Below, one piece after another: positions 8,800-17,367 of a stretch of 64,000 nucleotides of DNA (its first letter is position 1; each line of letters starts with the position of its first letter). The stretch lies in the NCBI RefSeq assembly GCF_014170335.1, contig NZ_LZZS01000030.1, forward strand, positions 1 through 64,000. Reading direction: 5' to 3'. This DNA is from Achromobacter sp. UMC46. GTDB lineage: Bacteria; Pseudomonadota; Gammaproteobacteria; Burkholderiales; Burkholderiaceae_B. The translations under genes and the position numbers were made by a program. The notes beneath the pieces are model-generated. The model saw nothing but the letters and a program-made list of their open reading frames with translations, did no database searches and was not told the origin of the DNA.

Positions 8800-8815
8800 T
8801 GGCACGCCTTTTGCT
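8800..8815 (+). promoter_or_regulatory. sigma-54 (RpoN) promoter of the urt operon
   Basis: TGGCACG-CCTT-TTGCT matches the -24/-12 consensus exactly, with GG at 8801-8802 and GC at 8813-8814 separated by ten bases. The predicted transcription start is near 8826, giving a leader of about 65 bases to urtA. It implies that urea import is switched on by nitrogen limitation through NtrC. Confidence 0.8.
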
Positions 8816-8890
8816 TTGAAGTCCTGGTTGTCGGGTGTTGTTCAGATCGTTCCTGCCGGCCAAGCCGGCACATTCCATCCAGGAGTCACC

Positions 8891-10144
8891 ATGAAACGCA
8901 GACTAGTCTTGAAGCAACTGACCGCCGTGAGCCTGTTGGCCATGTCCGGGTGGATGCCGCAGGTCTTCGCCGCCGAAGACACCATCAAAATCGGCATCCT
9001 GCATTCCCTGTCCGGCACCATGGCCATCTCGGAAACGTCGCTGAAGGACGTTGCGCTGATGACCATCGACGAAATCAACGCCGCGGGCGGCGTGATGGGC
9101 AAGAAGCTGGAAGCCGTGGTCGTGGATCCCGCCTCGAACTGGCCGCTGTTCGCCGAGAAGTCGCGCCAGCTGCTGTCGCAGGACAAGGTGGCGGTGGTGT
9201 TCGGTTGCTGGACCTCGGTGTCGCGCAAGTCGGTGCTGCCGGTGTTCAAGGAACTGAACGGCCTGCTCTTCTACCCCGTGCAATACGAAGGCGAAGAGCT
9301 GGAGAAGAACGTGTTCTACACGGGCGCCGCGCCCAACCAGCAAGCCATCCCCGCCGTGGAATACCTGATGAGCGAAGACGGCGGCGGCGCCAAGCGCTTC
9401 GTGCTGCTGGGCACCGACTACGTCTACCCGCGCACCACCAACAAGATCCTGCGCGCCTTCCTGCATTCCAAGGGCGTGAAAGACAGCGACATCGACGAGG
9501 TCTACACCCCGTTCGGCCATTCCGACTACCAGACCATCGTGGCCAACATCAAGAAGTTCGCCACGGGCGGCAAGACGGCCGTCATCTCCACCATCAACGG
9601 CGATTCGAACGTGCCCTTCTACAAGGAACTGGGCAACGCCGGCCTGAAGGCCACCGACGTGCCGGTCGTGGCGTTCTCGGTGGGCGAAGAAGAACTGCGC
9701 GGCGTGGACACCAAGCCGCTGGTCGGCCACCTGGCCGCCTGGAACTACTTCGAGTCGATCAAGAACCCGGTCAACGAGGAATTCATCAAGAAGTGGAAGG
9801 CCTATGCCAAGGCCAAGAACCTGCCCAATTCCAGCACGGTCGTGACCAACGATCCGATGGAAGCCACCTACGTCGGCATCCACATGTGGAAGCAGGCCGT
9901 GGAACAGGCCAAGACCACCGATGTGGACAAGGTGATTGCGGCCATGGGCGGCCAGAAGTTCAACGCGCCTGACGGCTACACCATCGAAATGGACAAGACC
10001 AACCACCACCTGCACAAGCCGGTCTACATCGGTGAAATCAAGGCGGACGGCCAGTTCAACGTGGTGTGGAAGAGCAAGGGCCCGATCCGCGCCCAACCCT
10101 GGAGCCCGTACATCCCGGGCAACGAAAGCAAGCAAGGCCTCTAA
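8891..10144 (+). CDS. urtA: urea ABC transporter, periplasmic binding protein
   Basis: The 417-residue protein has an N-terminal export signal (MKRRLVLKQLTAVSLLAMSG, ending near VFA-AED) and a Leu/Ile/Val-binding-type periplasmic fold. Landmarks of UrtA are visible: I-K-I-G-I-L-H-S-L-S-G-T-M-A-I-S-E near the N-terminus, V-F-G-C-W-T-S-V-S-R-K-S-V-L-P, and L-L-F-Y-P-V-Q-Y-E-G-E-E. The ATG at 8891 follows AGGAG. It is the first gene of urtABCDE and captures urea (or a close analogue) for import. The upstream sigma-54 promoter indicates nitrogen control. Confidence 0.95.
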   Translation: MKRRLVLKQLTAVSLLAMSGWMPQVFAAEDTIKIGILHSLSGTMAISETSLKDVALMTIDEINAAGGVMGKKLEAVVVDPASNWPLFAEKSRQLLSQDKVAVVFGCWTSVSRKSVLPVFKELNGLLFYPVQYEGEELEKNVFYTGAAPNQQAIPAVEYLMSEDGGGAKRFVLLGTDYVYPRTTNKILRAFLHSKGVKDSDIDEVYTPFGHSDYQTIVANIKKFATGGKTAVISTINGDSNVPFYKELGNAGLKATDVPVVAFSVGEEELRGVDTKPLVGHLAAWNYFESIKNPVNEEFIKKWKAYAKAKNLPNSSTVVTNDPMEATYVGIHMWKQAVEQAKTTDVDKVIAAMGGQKFNAPDGYTIEMDKTNHHLHKPVYIGEIKADGQFNVVWKSKGPIRAQPWSPYIPGNESKQGL

Positions 10145-10158
10145 GGGAAACAGCAGCC

Positions 10159-11799
10159 ATGCTCATCGCGGCAATCACACGCTTCTTGCGTCGTTTCCTT
10201 CTTGCATGGCTGCTTGCCGTGCCGCTGCTGGCCGGGCCGGCGGCGGCGGCCGGCGTGGACCCGGCCTTGCTGGCGCCGCTGGCCGGCGACGACACCGACG
10301 CCAAGCTGCAAGCGATTGCCGCGCTGGGCCAACTGCCTGAACCCGCCGCCGCCGCGGTCTTGCAGGCGCTGGGCAACGACCAGCTCTACGCGACGGCCGA
10401 CGGGCGCGTGCTGATCGGCGCGGGCGCCACGGGTGGCAAACAAGCCACCGATCCCGTGACCGGCGCGTCCGCCGAACTGCCCGCGGGCAGCGGCACCGTC
10501 ACCATCAACAACCGCCTGCGCCGCGCCATCGAGGCCGCGCTGGCGGGCTCGCGTCTGTTCTCGGACAACCCCGACGAACGCCTGGCCGCCGCGCGCCGGC
10601 TGCAGCAGACCGGCGACCCCGCGCGCTTGCCGATGCTTGAAAAGGCGCTGGCGTCCGAAAAGAACGAGGCCGTGCGCGACGCGCTGCTGATCGCGCAGGC
10701 CAACCTGGAATTGAAAAGCGCCGACCCGGCCAAGCGGCGCCATGCCGTGGAATTGCTGGGCGCGACGCGCAATGCCGCTTTCCGCCCGACGCTTGCCGCG
10801 CTGACGCAGGAACAGGGCGGCGTGTACGCCGAGCCCGATGCCGGCGTGCGCGACGCCGCCGTGAACGCGTTGAAGCAAATCGACCGCCACCTGGCCACGA
10901 TCGAATGGGCGGGCAACCTCTTCTACGGCATCAGCCTGGGCAGCGTGCTGCTGCTTGCCGCGCTGGGCCTGGCCATCACGTTCGGCCTGATGGGCGTCAT
11001 CAACATGGCGCACGGCGAACTGCTGATGATCGGCGCCTACGTGACGTATGTGGTGCAGACGCTGTTCCGCGCGTGGCTGCCGGGCTGGCTGGACTGGTAT
11101 GTGGTGGCCGCGCTGCCGCTGGCCTTCGCCGTGACGGCGCTGGTCGGCATGGCGCTGGAACGCACCGTCATCCGCTGGCTCTACGGCCGTCCGCTGGAGA
11201 CGCTGCTGGCCACCTGGGGCATCAGCCTGATGCTGATGCAGGGCGTGCGCACGCTGTTCGGCGCGCAGAACGTGGAAGTGGGCAATCCCAGCTGGATGTC
11301 CGGCGGCTTCACGGTGCTGGGTGGCCTGGTGCTGACCTACAACCGGCTGGTGATCATCGGCTTCGCCTTCTTCGTGGTGTTCCTGGTGTGGGTGCTGCTG
11401 AACCACACGCGGCTGGGCCTGTTCGTGCGGGCCATCACGCAGAACCGGCGCATGGCCGACTGCGTGGGCGTGCCTACCGGACGCGTAGACATGCTGGCCT
11501 TCGGCCTGGGTTCCGGCATTGCGGGACTGGCCGGCGTGGCGCTGTCGCAGCTGGGCAACGTGGGCCCCGACCTGGGCCGCGGCTACATCGTCGATTCCTT
11601 CATGGTCGTGGTGCTGGGCGGCGTGGGCCAGTTGGCCGGCACCGTCATCGCCGCGATGGGGCTGGGCGGCGTCAACAAATTCCTGGAGCCCTACGCGGGC
11701 GCCGTCATGGCGAAGATCACCATCCTGGTGCTCATCGTGCTGTTTGTCCAAAAACGGCCGCAAGGCCTGTTCGCCCCCCGCGGCCGGAGCGTTGAATGA
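10159..11799 (+). CDS. urtB: urea ABC transporter permease UrtB
   Basis: The 546-residue inner-membrane permease has two parts. An exported N-terminal region of about 240 residues follows a signal-like helix (LLAWLLAVPLLAGPAAAA) and is rich in helical repeats, as in proteobacterial UrtB. The LivH-type permease core begins at about residue 250 (L-F-Y-G-I-S-L-G-S-V-L-L-L), with the conserved G-L-M-G-V-I-N-M-A-H-G-E motif and several membrane helices. The start at 10159 lies 14 bases after urtA, and the stop overlaps the urtC start by four bases. Confidence 0.95.
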   Translation: MLIAAITRFLRRFLLAWLLAVPLLAGPAAAAGVDPALLAPLAGDDTDAKLQAIAALGQLPEPAAAAVLQALGNDQLYATADGRVLIGAGATGGKQATDPVTGASAELPAGSGTVTINNRLRRAIEAALAGSRLFSDNPDERLAAARRLQQTGDPARLPMLEKALASEKNEAVRDALLIAQANLELKSADPAKRRHAVELLGATRNAAFRPTLAALTQEQGGVYAEPDAGVRDAAVNALKQIDRHLATIEWAGNLFYGISLGSVLLLAALGLAITFGLMGVINMAHGELLMIGAYVTYVVQTLFRAWLPGWLDWYVVAALPLAFAVTALVGMALERTVIRWLYGRPLETLLATWGISLMLMQGVRTLFGAQNVEVGNPSWMSGGFTVLGGLVLTYNRLVIIGFAFFVVFLVWVLLNHTRLGLFVRAITQNRRMADCVGVPTGRVDMLAFGLGSGIAGLAGVALSQLGNVGPDLGRGYIVDSFMVVVLGGVGQLAGTVIAAMGLGGVNKFLEPYAGAVMAKITILVLIVLFVQKRPQGLFAPRGRSVE

Positions 11800-12923
11800 A
11801 ACAGACCGCGCTGACCGATCTGAACCTGCTGACCCGCCGCCCGCTGTTTTCGGGGCGGGTGTGGACGGCGCTGGCCGTGGCCGTCGCCCTGCTTGCGCTG
11901 CTGCCGCTCTTGAACCTCGCGTTCCCGCCCGGCCATGCGCTGCACGTGTCGTCCTACGCCGTCGCGCTGCTGGGAAAGTTCATGTGCTACGCGATGGCCG
12001 CGCTGGCGCTGGACCTGGTGTGGGGTTACGCCGGCATCCTGTCGCTGGGCCACGGTCTGTTCTTCGCGCTGGGCGGCTACGCGCACGGCATGTACCTGAT
12101 GCGCGCCATCGGCCACGACGGCGTCTACCAGAGCAACCTGCCCGACTTCATGGTGTTCCTGGACTGGAAGACCTACCCCTGGTACTGGTCCTTCACCGAA
12201 CACTTCTGGTACGCCATGCTGCTGGTGGTGCTGGTGCCGGGCGTGCTGGCCTTCGTCTTCGGCTACTTCGCCTTCCGCTCGCGCATCAAGGGCGTGTACT
12301 TCTCGATCATCACGCAGGCGCTGACCTTCGCCGCGATGCTGCTGTTCTTCCGCAACGACACCGGCTTCGGCGGCAACAACGGCTTCACCGACTTCAAGCG
12401 CATCCTGGGCTTTGACATCACGGCGCCAGGCACCCGCGCCACGCTGTACTGGATCACGCTGGGGGCCCTTGCCGGCGCACTGGTGCTGGCGCGCCTGGTT
12501 ACGCAATCGAAGCTGGGCCGCGTGCTGACCGCCGTGCGCGACGCCGAAAGCCGGCTGCGCTTCATCGGCTACGACCCGCTGGGCTTCAAGCTCTTCGTCT
12601 GGACCTTGTCGGCCGTGCTGTGCGGCATCGCGGGCGCCTTGTACGTGCCGCAGGTGGGCATCATCAACCCCAGCGAGATGTCCACCGAGACCTCGATCGA
12701 AATGGTGATCTGGGTGGCGACGGGCGGACGCGGCACCTTGATCGGCCCCATCATCGGCGCCGGCGCGGTCAATGGCCTGAAGACCTGGTTCACCAGCGTG
12801 CTGCCGGAATACTGGCTGTATGCGCTGGGCCTGATCTTCGTGCTGGTGACACTGTTCCTGCCCACCGGCATCGTCGGCCTGGCCCGCCGCGTGGCGGCCC
12901 GCTTCCAGGAGAACAAGGCATGA
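11796..12923 (+). CDS. urtC: urea ABC transporter permease UrtC
   Basis: This 375-residue LivM-type permease forms the membrane channel with UrtB. It shows the family motif D-L-V-W-G-Y-A-G-I-L-S-L-G-H-G-L-F-F-A-L-G-G-Y, the A-V-R-D-A-E-S-R-L-R-F-I-G-Y loop that contacts the ATPases, and about nine hydrophobic segments. It overlaps urtB at its start (ATGA) and urtD at its end (ATGA), so all three are translationally coupled. Confidence 0.95.
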   Translation: MKQTALTDLNLLTRRPLFSGRVWTALAVAVALLALLPLLNLAFPPGHALHVSSYAVALLGKFMCYAMAALALDLVWGYAGILSLGHGLFFALGGYAHGMYLMRAIGHDGVYQSNLPDFMVFLDWKTYPWYWSFTEHFWYAMLLVVLVPGVLAFVFGYFAFRSRIKGVYFSIITQALTFAAMLLFFRNDTGFGGNNGFTDFKRILGFDITAPGTRATLYWITLGALAGALVLARLVTQSKLGRVLTAVRDAESRLRFIGYDPLGFKLFVWTLSAVLCGIAGALYVPQVGIINPSEMSTETSIEMVIWVATGGRGTLIGPIIGAGAVNGLKTWFTSVLPEYWLYALGLIFVLVTLFLPTGIVGLARRVAARFQENKA

Positions 12924-13759
12924 CCAGCACGCACATCGAATCCGCCGCGCTGGACGGCGGCCCCAGCGGCGACGCCGGCTACGGCCGCGTCAGCCCCAAG
13001 GGCGTGGACACCAGCCACGGCGCCATCCTGTACCTGGAAGGCATCACCGTCAGCTTCGACGGCTTCAAGGCGCTGAACGACCTGACGCTGGATATCGGCG
13101 TGGGCGAGCTGCGCTGCATCATCGGCCCCAACGGCGCAGGCAAGACCACGATGATGGACGTGATCACCGGCAAGACCCGGCCCACGGCGGGCACCGCCTT
13201 CTTCGGCCAGAGCATCGACTTGTCGACCTTGAGCGAGGCGCAGATCGCGCACGCCGGCATCGGCCGCAAATTCCAGCGCCCGACCGTGTTCGAGCAGCAC
13301 ACGGTCTTCGAAAACCTGGAACTGGCGATGAAGACGGACAAGCGGGTGCGGCCCACTCTGTTCTCGCGGCTGACGGGCGAGCAGGCCGACAAGATTGGCG
13401 AAACGCTGGACCTGATCCGGCTGCGGCCCGAAGTGTGGCGGCCGGCGGGCCTGCTGTCTCACGGCCAGAAGCAATGGCTGGAGATCGGCATGCTGCTGAT
13501 GCAGGAACCGCAACTGCTGCTGCTGGACGAACCCGTCGCCGGCATGACCGACGCCGAGACCGAACGCACAGGCGAACTGCTGAACGAACTGCGCGGACGG
13601 CACTCGCTGATGGTGGTGGAGCACGACATGGATTTCGTCAACCAGATCGCGGGCGACGGCAAGGTGACGGTGCTGCATGAAGGCTCGGTCCTGGCCGAAG
13701 GGCCGATGAGCAAGGTGCAGGCCGACCCGCGCGTGATCGAAGTCTATCTGGGGCGCTGA
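12920..13759 (+). CDS. urtD: urea ABC transporter ATPase UrtD
   Basis: The 279-residue ATPase has Walker A G-P-N-G-A-G-K-T-T, the UrtD-type signature L-S-H-G-Q-K-Q-W-L-E-I-G-M, and Walker B L-L-L-L-D-E-P-V-A-G-M. It carries an N-terminal extension of about 35 residues before the ABC domain. The ATG at 12920 overlaps the urtC stop; the open frame farther upstream is within urtC and is not used. It powers the importer together with UrtE. Confidence 0.95.
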   Translation: MTSTHIESAALDGGPSGDAGYGRVSPKGVDTSHGAILYLEGITVSFDGFKALNDLTLDIGVGELRCIIGPNGAGKTTMMDVITGKTRPTAGTAFFGQSIDLSTLSEAQIAHAGIGRKFQRPTVFEQHTVFENLELAMKTDKRVRPTLFSRLTGEQADKIGETLDLIRLRPEVWRPAGLLSHGQKQWLEIGMLLMQEPQLLLLDEPVAGMTDAETERTGELLNELRGRHSLMVVEHDMDFVNQIAGDGKVTVLHEGSVLAEGPMSKVQADPRVIEVYLGR

Positions 13760-13760
13760 G

Positions 13761-14459
13761 ATGCTGGACGTGAGCACGATCAACCAATACTACGGCGGCA
13801 GCCACACGCTGCGCGGCGTGTCGCTGTCGGTCGCCCAGGGCGAATGCCTGGCGCTGCTGGGCCGCAACGGCGTGGGCAAGACCACCCTGCTGAAATGCGT
13901 GATGGGCGTGCTGCCTGTCGCCAGCGGCAACATCGCGTTCGACGGCGCCGACATCACCCGCCTGGCGCCGCACCAGCGCGCCGCGCGCGGCATCGCCTAT
14001 GTGCCGCAAGGCCGCGACATCTTCGCGCGGCTGACGGTGGAAGAGAACATCCTGATGGGCATGGCGACCCAGCCCGCGTCGCGCGCGCGCCGCATCAAGG
14101 AAGAGGTCTTCGAACTGTTTCCCGTGCTGAAAAGCATGTTGTCCCGGCGCGGCGGCGACCTGTCCGGCGGCCAGCAGCAACAGCTGGCCATCGCGCGGGC
14201 GCTGGTGGCCGAACCCAAGCTCATCATCCTGGACGAGCCGACCGAAGGCATCCAGCCGTCCATCATCAAGGACATCGCGCGGGTGATCCACATGCTGCGG
14301 CAACGGGGCGACATCGCCATCCTGCTGTGCGAGCAATATTTCGATTTCGCCCGCGAGCTGGCGGACAAGTTCGTCGTGCTGTCGCGCGGCGAGGTAGTGG
14401 CCAGCGGCGACCGCAGCGCCATCGACGGCGAGGACGTGCGCCGCCACCTGTCGGTCTGA
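13761..14459 (+). CDS. urtE: urea ABC transporter ATPase UrtE
   Basis: The 232-residue ATPase of LivF type has Walker A G-R-N-G-V-G-K-T-T, signature L-S-G-G-Q-Q-Q-Q-L-A-I-A-R and Walker B L-I-I-L-D-E-P-T-E-G-I-Q-P-S, the last being characteristic of UrtE. It starts one base after the urtD stop and closes the operon. A hairpin follows immediately. Confidence 0.95.
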   Translation: MLDVSTINQYYGGSHTLRGVSLSVAQGECLALLGRNGVGKTTLLKCVMGVLPVASGNIAFDGADITRLAPHQRAARGIAYVPQGRDIFARLTVEENILMGMATQPASRARRIKEEVFELFPVLKSMLSRRGGDLSGGQQQQLAIARALVAEPKLIILDEPTEGIQPSIIKDIARVIHMLRQRGDIAILLCEQYFDFARELADKFVVLSRGEVVASGDRSAIDGEDVRRHLSV

Positions 14460-14460
14460 G

Positions 14461-14481
14461 CCTGCGGCGAAATGCCGCAGG
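14461..14481 (+). terminator. hairpin after urtE
   Basis: CCTGCGGC-gaaat-GCCGCAGG forms a perfect 8-bp stem starting two bases after the urtE stop. There is no T-run, so it may be a Rho-independent terminator of weak type or a 3' mRNA-stabilising hairpin. Confidence 0.5.
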
Positions 14482-14521
14482 CGGGCCGGGATATCGCGTG
14501 CGGACCGCCGATCTGCTCCGA

Positions 14522-14527
14522 TATAAT
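14522..14527 (+). promoter_or_regulatory. perfect -10 hexamer before the DUF2946 gene
   Basis: TATAAT ends only eight bases before the ATG at 14536, so a start at normal distance gives a leader of zero to three bases. No good -35 is visible 17 bases upstream, and no Fur-like site is seen. Confidence 0.45.
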
Positions 14528-14535
14528 CCGGCTCC

Positions 14536-14946
14536 ATGTGCTTCGCTTCCTTCCTGACCCGCCCCACCTTGTGGATCGCGCTTGCCGCGATCCTGTGGGC
14601 GTCGTTGGCGCCGTCGCTTGCGCATGCCCTGAGCCTGTCTCCGGGCCACCACACCCACCGCATCAGCGTCGACTACTGCGCCAGCGAAGGGGAAGCGCCG
14701 TCCACCCTGACGCTGGAAGTGCAGCACGACGGCGGCGACGACACGCAAGCCGACGCCCATGGCGACGGCCATCATTGCCCGCTTTGCCGCAACCCTCAGG
14801 CCGACGTGGGCATCCTGCCCGCGCCCGTGCCCGTGGTGCCCGCCCCCGTCGGCCGCGGCATCACCTACCCGCCGCTGTTCTTCCTGGCGGCCAATCCCCT
14901 TCATGCCTGGAGCGCGGTCCAGCCGCGCGCACCGCCCGCGAACTGA
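14536..14946 (+). CDS. DUF2946 family exported protein
   Basis: The 136-residue protein has an N-terminal hydrophobic signal or anchor (L-W-I-A-L-A-A-I-L-W-A-S-L-A-P-S-L-A-H-A) and a His/Cys-rich middle (HHTHR, HDGGDD, HGDGHHCPLC). The H-C-P-L-C motif is typical of DUF2946. The family has no assigned function, but its members often sit beside TonB receptors and metal-related genes, as here. A metal-binding periplasmic role, copper or iron, is an inference. The probable transcript has almost no leader and no ribosome site. Confidence 0.75.
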   Translation: MCFASFLTRPTLWIALAAILWASLAPSLAHALSLSPGHHTHRISVDYCASEGEAPSTLTLEVQHDGGDDTQADAHGDGHHCPLCRNPQADVGILPAPVPVVPAPVGRGITYPPLFFLAANPLHAWSAVQPRAPPAN

Positions 14947-15145
14947 CCCGGCGCCGCACTGCCGCCTGACGGCGGAATCTGTCCGCGCCTGCCCGCCTTC
15001 GCCGCCGGCACGTCGCCCCCGCGCGCTTTGCGCGCCCGGTCGCGCGCCGTCACCCAGACCCTTGCGACCCGCCTTGTGATCCGTCGTGCCCCGCCTGTCT
15101 CCAGGCGGCGCACCGGGCGCACCGGCGAGCCCCCCGGTTCCAGAC

Positions 15146-17347
15146 ATGAAGAAAACCACCCGCTACACCCTGCTGCTTGGCGCGCTTGCCAGCGGCTCCG
15201 CCCAGGCGCTGACCACCGAACCCGCCGTGGAAACCCTGGCGCCCACCACCGTCTACGGCGCTGGGCAGGACAACCCCGCGCCCAACGGCCCCATCAACCT
15301 GGACGCCCGCGACAGCACCGGCAGCCGCCTGGGGCTGACCCTGCGCGAAACCCCGGCCAGCATCACGGTGATCTCGCGCGAGCAGATCGACGCCCGCGGA
15401 TCGCTGAACACGCAGGACATCGCGCGCGGCATCCCCGGCGTGGACAACGCATCGCCCCCCGGCAACGCCGGCGCAGTCAGCTACCGGGGGTTCTCCGGCG
15501 GCCAGGTCACGCAGTTGTTCAACGGCATCTCGGTGCAGTACGACTCGGTCGCCGGACGCCCCGTGGACAGCTGGATCTATGACCGCGTCGAGGCCATCGG
15601 CGGCCCCTCCACCTTCCTGTTCGGTGCGGGCGCGGTGGGCGGCGCCATCAATTACGTGACCAAGCTGCCCCAGCGCGACACCTTCTACGACGGCCAGTTC
15701 CGGCTGGGCTCGTTCGACAGCCGCCAGCTGTCCGTGGGCTTGAACCAGCAACTGGCCGGCGAACCCGGCGGCCGCGGCCACTACCTGCGCATCGACGCCA
15801 ACACCGGCTCCAGCCATGGCTGGGTCGACGGCAACCATTCCCGCGCCAGCCAGATCGCGGCCTCGCTGCTGTCCGACCTGGGCGACGACGTGACCCAGAC
15901 CTTCGCCTTCGAGTACCAGCGCGAACAGGTGGACCGCCCGTACTGGGGCACGCCGCTGAAAACGAACGCGCGGGGCATGGTGCAAGGCGCGGGCCGCATC
16001 CTGGACGGCACGCGGTTCAAGAACTACAACGTCAACGACGGCTTGTACGAGCAGTCCGTGCTGTGGGCGCGGTCGCTGACCGAATGGCGCGCAGGCCCGA
16101 ACCTGACGCTGAAGAACACGCTGTACTACTACCGCGCCGAGCGCGATTTCCGCAACCTGGAGAGCTACCGGCTCAACGCCGGCAACAGCCTGGTGCTGCG
16201 GTCCGGCGCGCTGTTGCAGCGCCACGAGCAAAGCCTGCTGGGCAACCGCGTGGAAGGCGTGTTCCGGTCGACGCTTGCCGGCCTGCCCAGCGACTGGTCG
16301 TTCGGTGCCGACATCAGCCAGAACAAGATCACGCGCTATCCCACCAGCCTGCCCGCCCAGGTCGACGCCGTAGACCCGTACGACTTTTCGCCTGGCGACT
16401 TCTACGACATCCCCGGCATGACGCGTGGCCATTCCGCCGACCGCGACAACCGCATCCGCACGGTCGCGCTGACGTTGGAGAACCGCACCGAAGTGCTGCC
16501 CGGCGTGGCGATCGTATCGGCCTTGCGCAAGGACTTCATCGACCTGGACCTGACCAACCGCCGCGCCGTCACGGCGGCGTCCCCCGCCAGCGCATCCCGG
16601 CGCTACTCGCCCTTGACCGGACGCCTGGGCGTGAACTGGGAGGTCACGCCCGAGGCCTCGCTGTATGCGCAGTACGCCACCGCGGCGGATCCTCCGTCGG
16701 GGCTGCTGGCCACCGCGTCGTTCGCCGACGTGCTGAACAACGACAAGCTCACCACGGGCACACAGGCCGAAGTGGGCGGCAAGTTCAACTTCTGGGACGG
16801 CCGGGGTTCCGCCACCGTGTCGGTCTATGAGATCAAGCGCAAGGACATGGCCACGTCCGACCCGGACAATCCCGGCGTCAGCGTGCCGGTCGGCGCGCAG
16901 TCGGCGCGCGGCATCGAATTGGCCGGCGGCCTGCGGTTGACCCCCAAGCTATCTCTGCAAGGCAACGTGGCCTTCGTAGACCCGAAGTACGACGACTTCT
17001 CGCAATCGGTGGGCGGCGTCGCGGTCTCGCGCAATGGCAATGTGCCCACCAACACGCCCCGCCGCCTCGCCAACGTGTGGCTGGACTACGCCTTCGTGCC
17101 GGACTGGAACGCCAGCCTGGCGGCGCGCTACGTGGGCCGCACCTACGCGGACGCCGCCAACACGGTCTGGGCGCCGTCCTACACCGTGTTCGACGCGGCG
17201 CTGTCGCACCGAATCAACCGCAACCTGAACGTGACGGCACGCGTGCGCAACCTGACCGACAAGGTCTACGCCGCCAACGCGACGCCGACGATGTTCTACC
17301 TGGGCGCGCCGCGCTCGGTGGAACTGGTGCTGCAGGCGCGATTCTGA
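15146..17347 (+). CDS. TonB-dependent siderophore-type outer-membrane receptor
   Basis: The 733-residue protein has a signal peptide (YTLLLGALASGSAQA), a plug domain (about 65-170; L-R-E-T-P-A-S-I-T-V-I-S-R-E-Q-I, then D-I-A-R-G-I-P-G-V-D-N) and a beta-barrel ending in the terminal aromatic of outer-membrane proteins (LVLQARF). The plug resembles siderophore receptors of the FhuA/FpvA group without an N-terminal signalling domain. The ATG at 15146 gives the signal peptide directly. With the DUF2946 gene before and the PepSY gene after, it forms a metal-acquisition module. The ligand is unknown, and no Fur box was found. Confidence 0.9.
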   Translation: MKKTTRYTLLLGALASGSAQALTTEPAVETLAPTTVYGAGQDNPAPNGPINLDARDSTGSRLGLTLRETPASITVISREQIDARGSLNTQDIARGIPGVDNASPPGNAGAVSYRGFSGGQVTQLFNGISVQYDSVAGRPVDSWIYDRVEAIGGPSTFLFGAGAVGGAINYVTKLPQRDTFYDGQFRLGSFDSRQLSVGLNQQLAGEPGGRGHYLRIDANTGSSHGWVDGNHSRASQIAASLLSDLGDDVTQTFAFEYQREQVDRPYWGTPLKTNARGMVQGAGRILDGTRFKNYNVNDGLYEQSVLWARSLTEWRAGPNLTLKNTLYYYRAERDFRNLESYRLNAGNSLVLRSGALLQRHEQSLLGNRVEGVFRSTLAGLPSDWSFGADISQNKITRYPTSLPAQVDAVDPYDFSPGDFYDIPGMTRGHSADRDNRIRTVALTLENRTEVLPGVAIVSALRKDFIDLDLTNRRAVTAASPASASRRYSPLTGRLGVNWEVTPEASLYAQYATAADPPSGLLATASFADVLNNDKLTTGTQAEVGGKFNFWDGRGSATVSVYEIKRKDMATSDPDNPGVSVPVGAQSARGIELAGGLRLTPKLSLQGNVAFVDPKYDDFSQSVGGVAVSRNGNVPTNTPRRLANVWLDYAFVPDWNASLAARYVGRTYADAANTVWAPSYTVFDAALSHRINRNLNVTARVRNLTDKVYAANATPTMFYLGAPRSVELVLQARF

Positions 17348-17367
17348 CCCGCGTAAAGGGAGATGCC

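Larger units (their letters stand above)
8520..8890. other. 371-base divergent control region between atzF and urtA
   Basis: No gene is visible here. From left to right it holds the GntR-type palindrome close to atzF, an NtrC-like inverted repeat and a sigma-54 promoter close to urtA, each listed separately. A weaker copy of the NtrC half-site, GCACTGTTTTG at 8704-8714, follows the main one in direct orientation. Confidence 0.7.
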
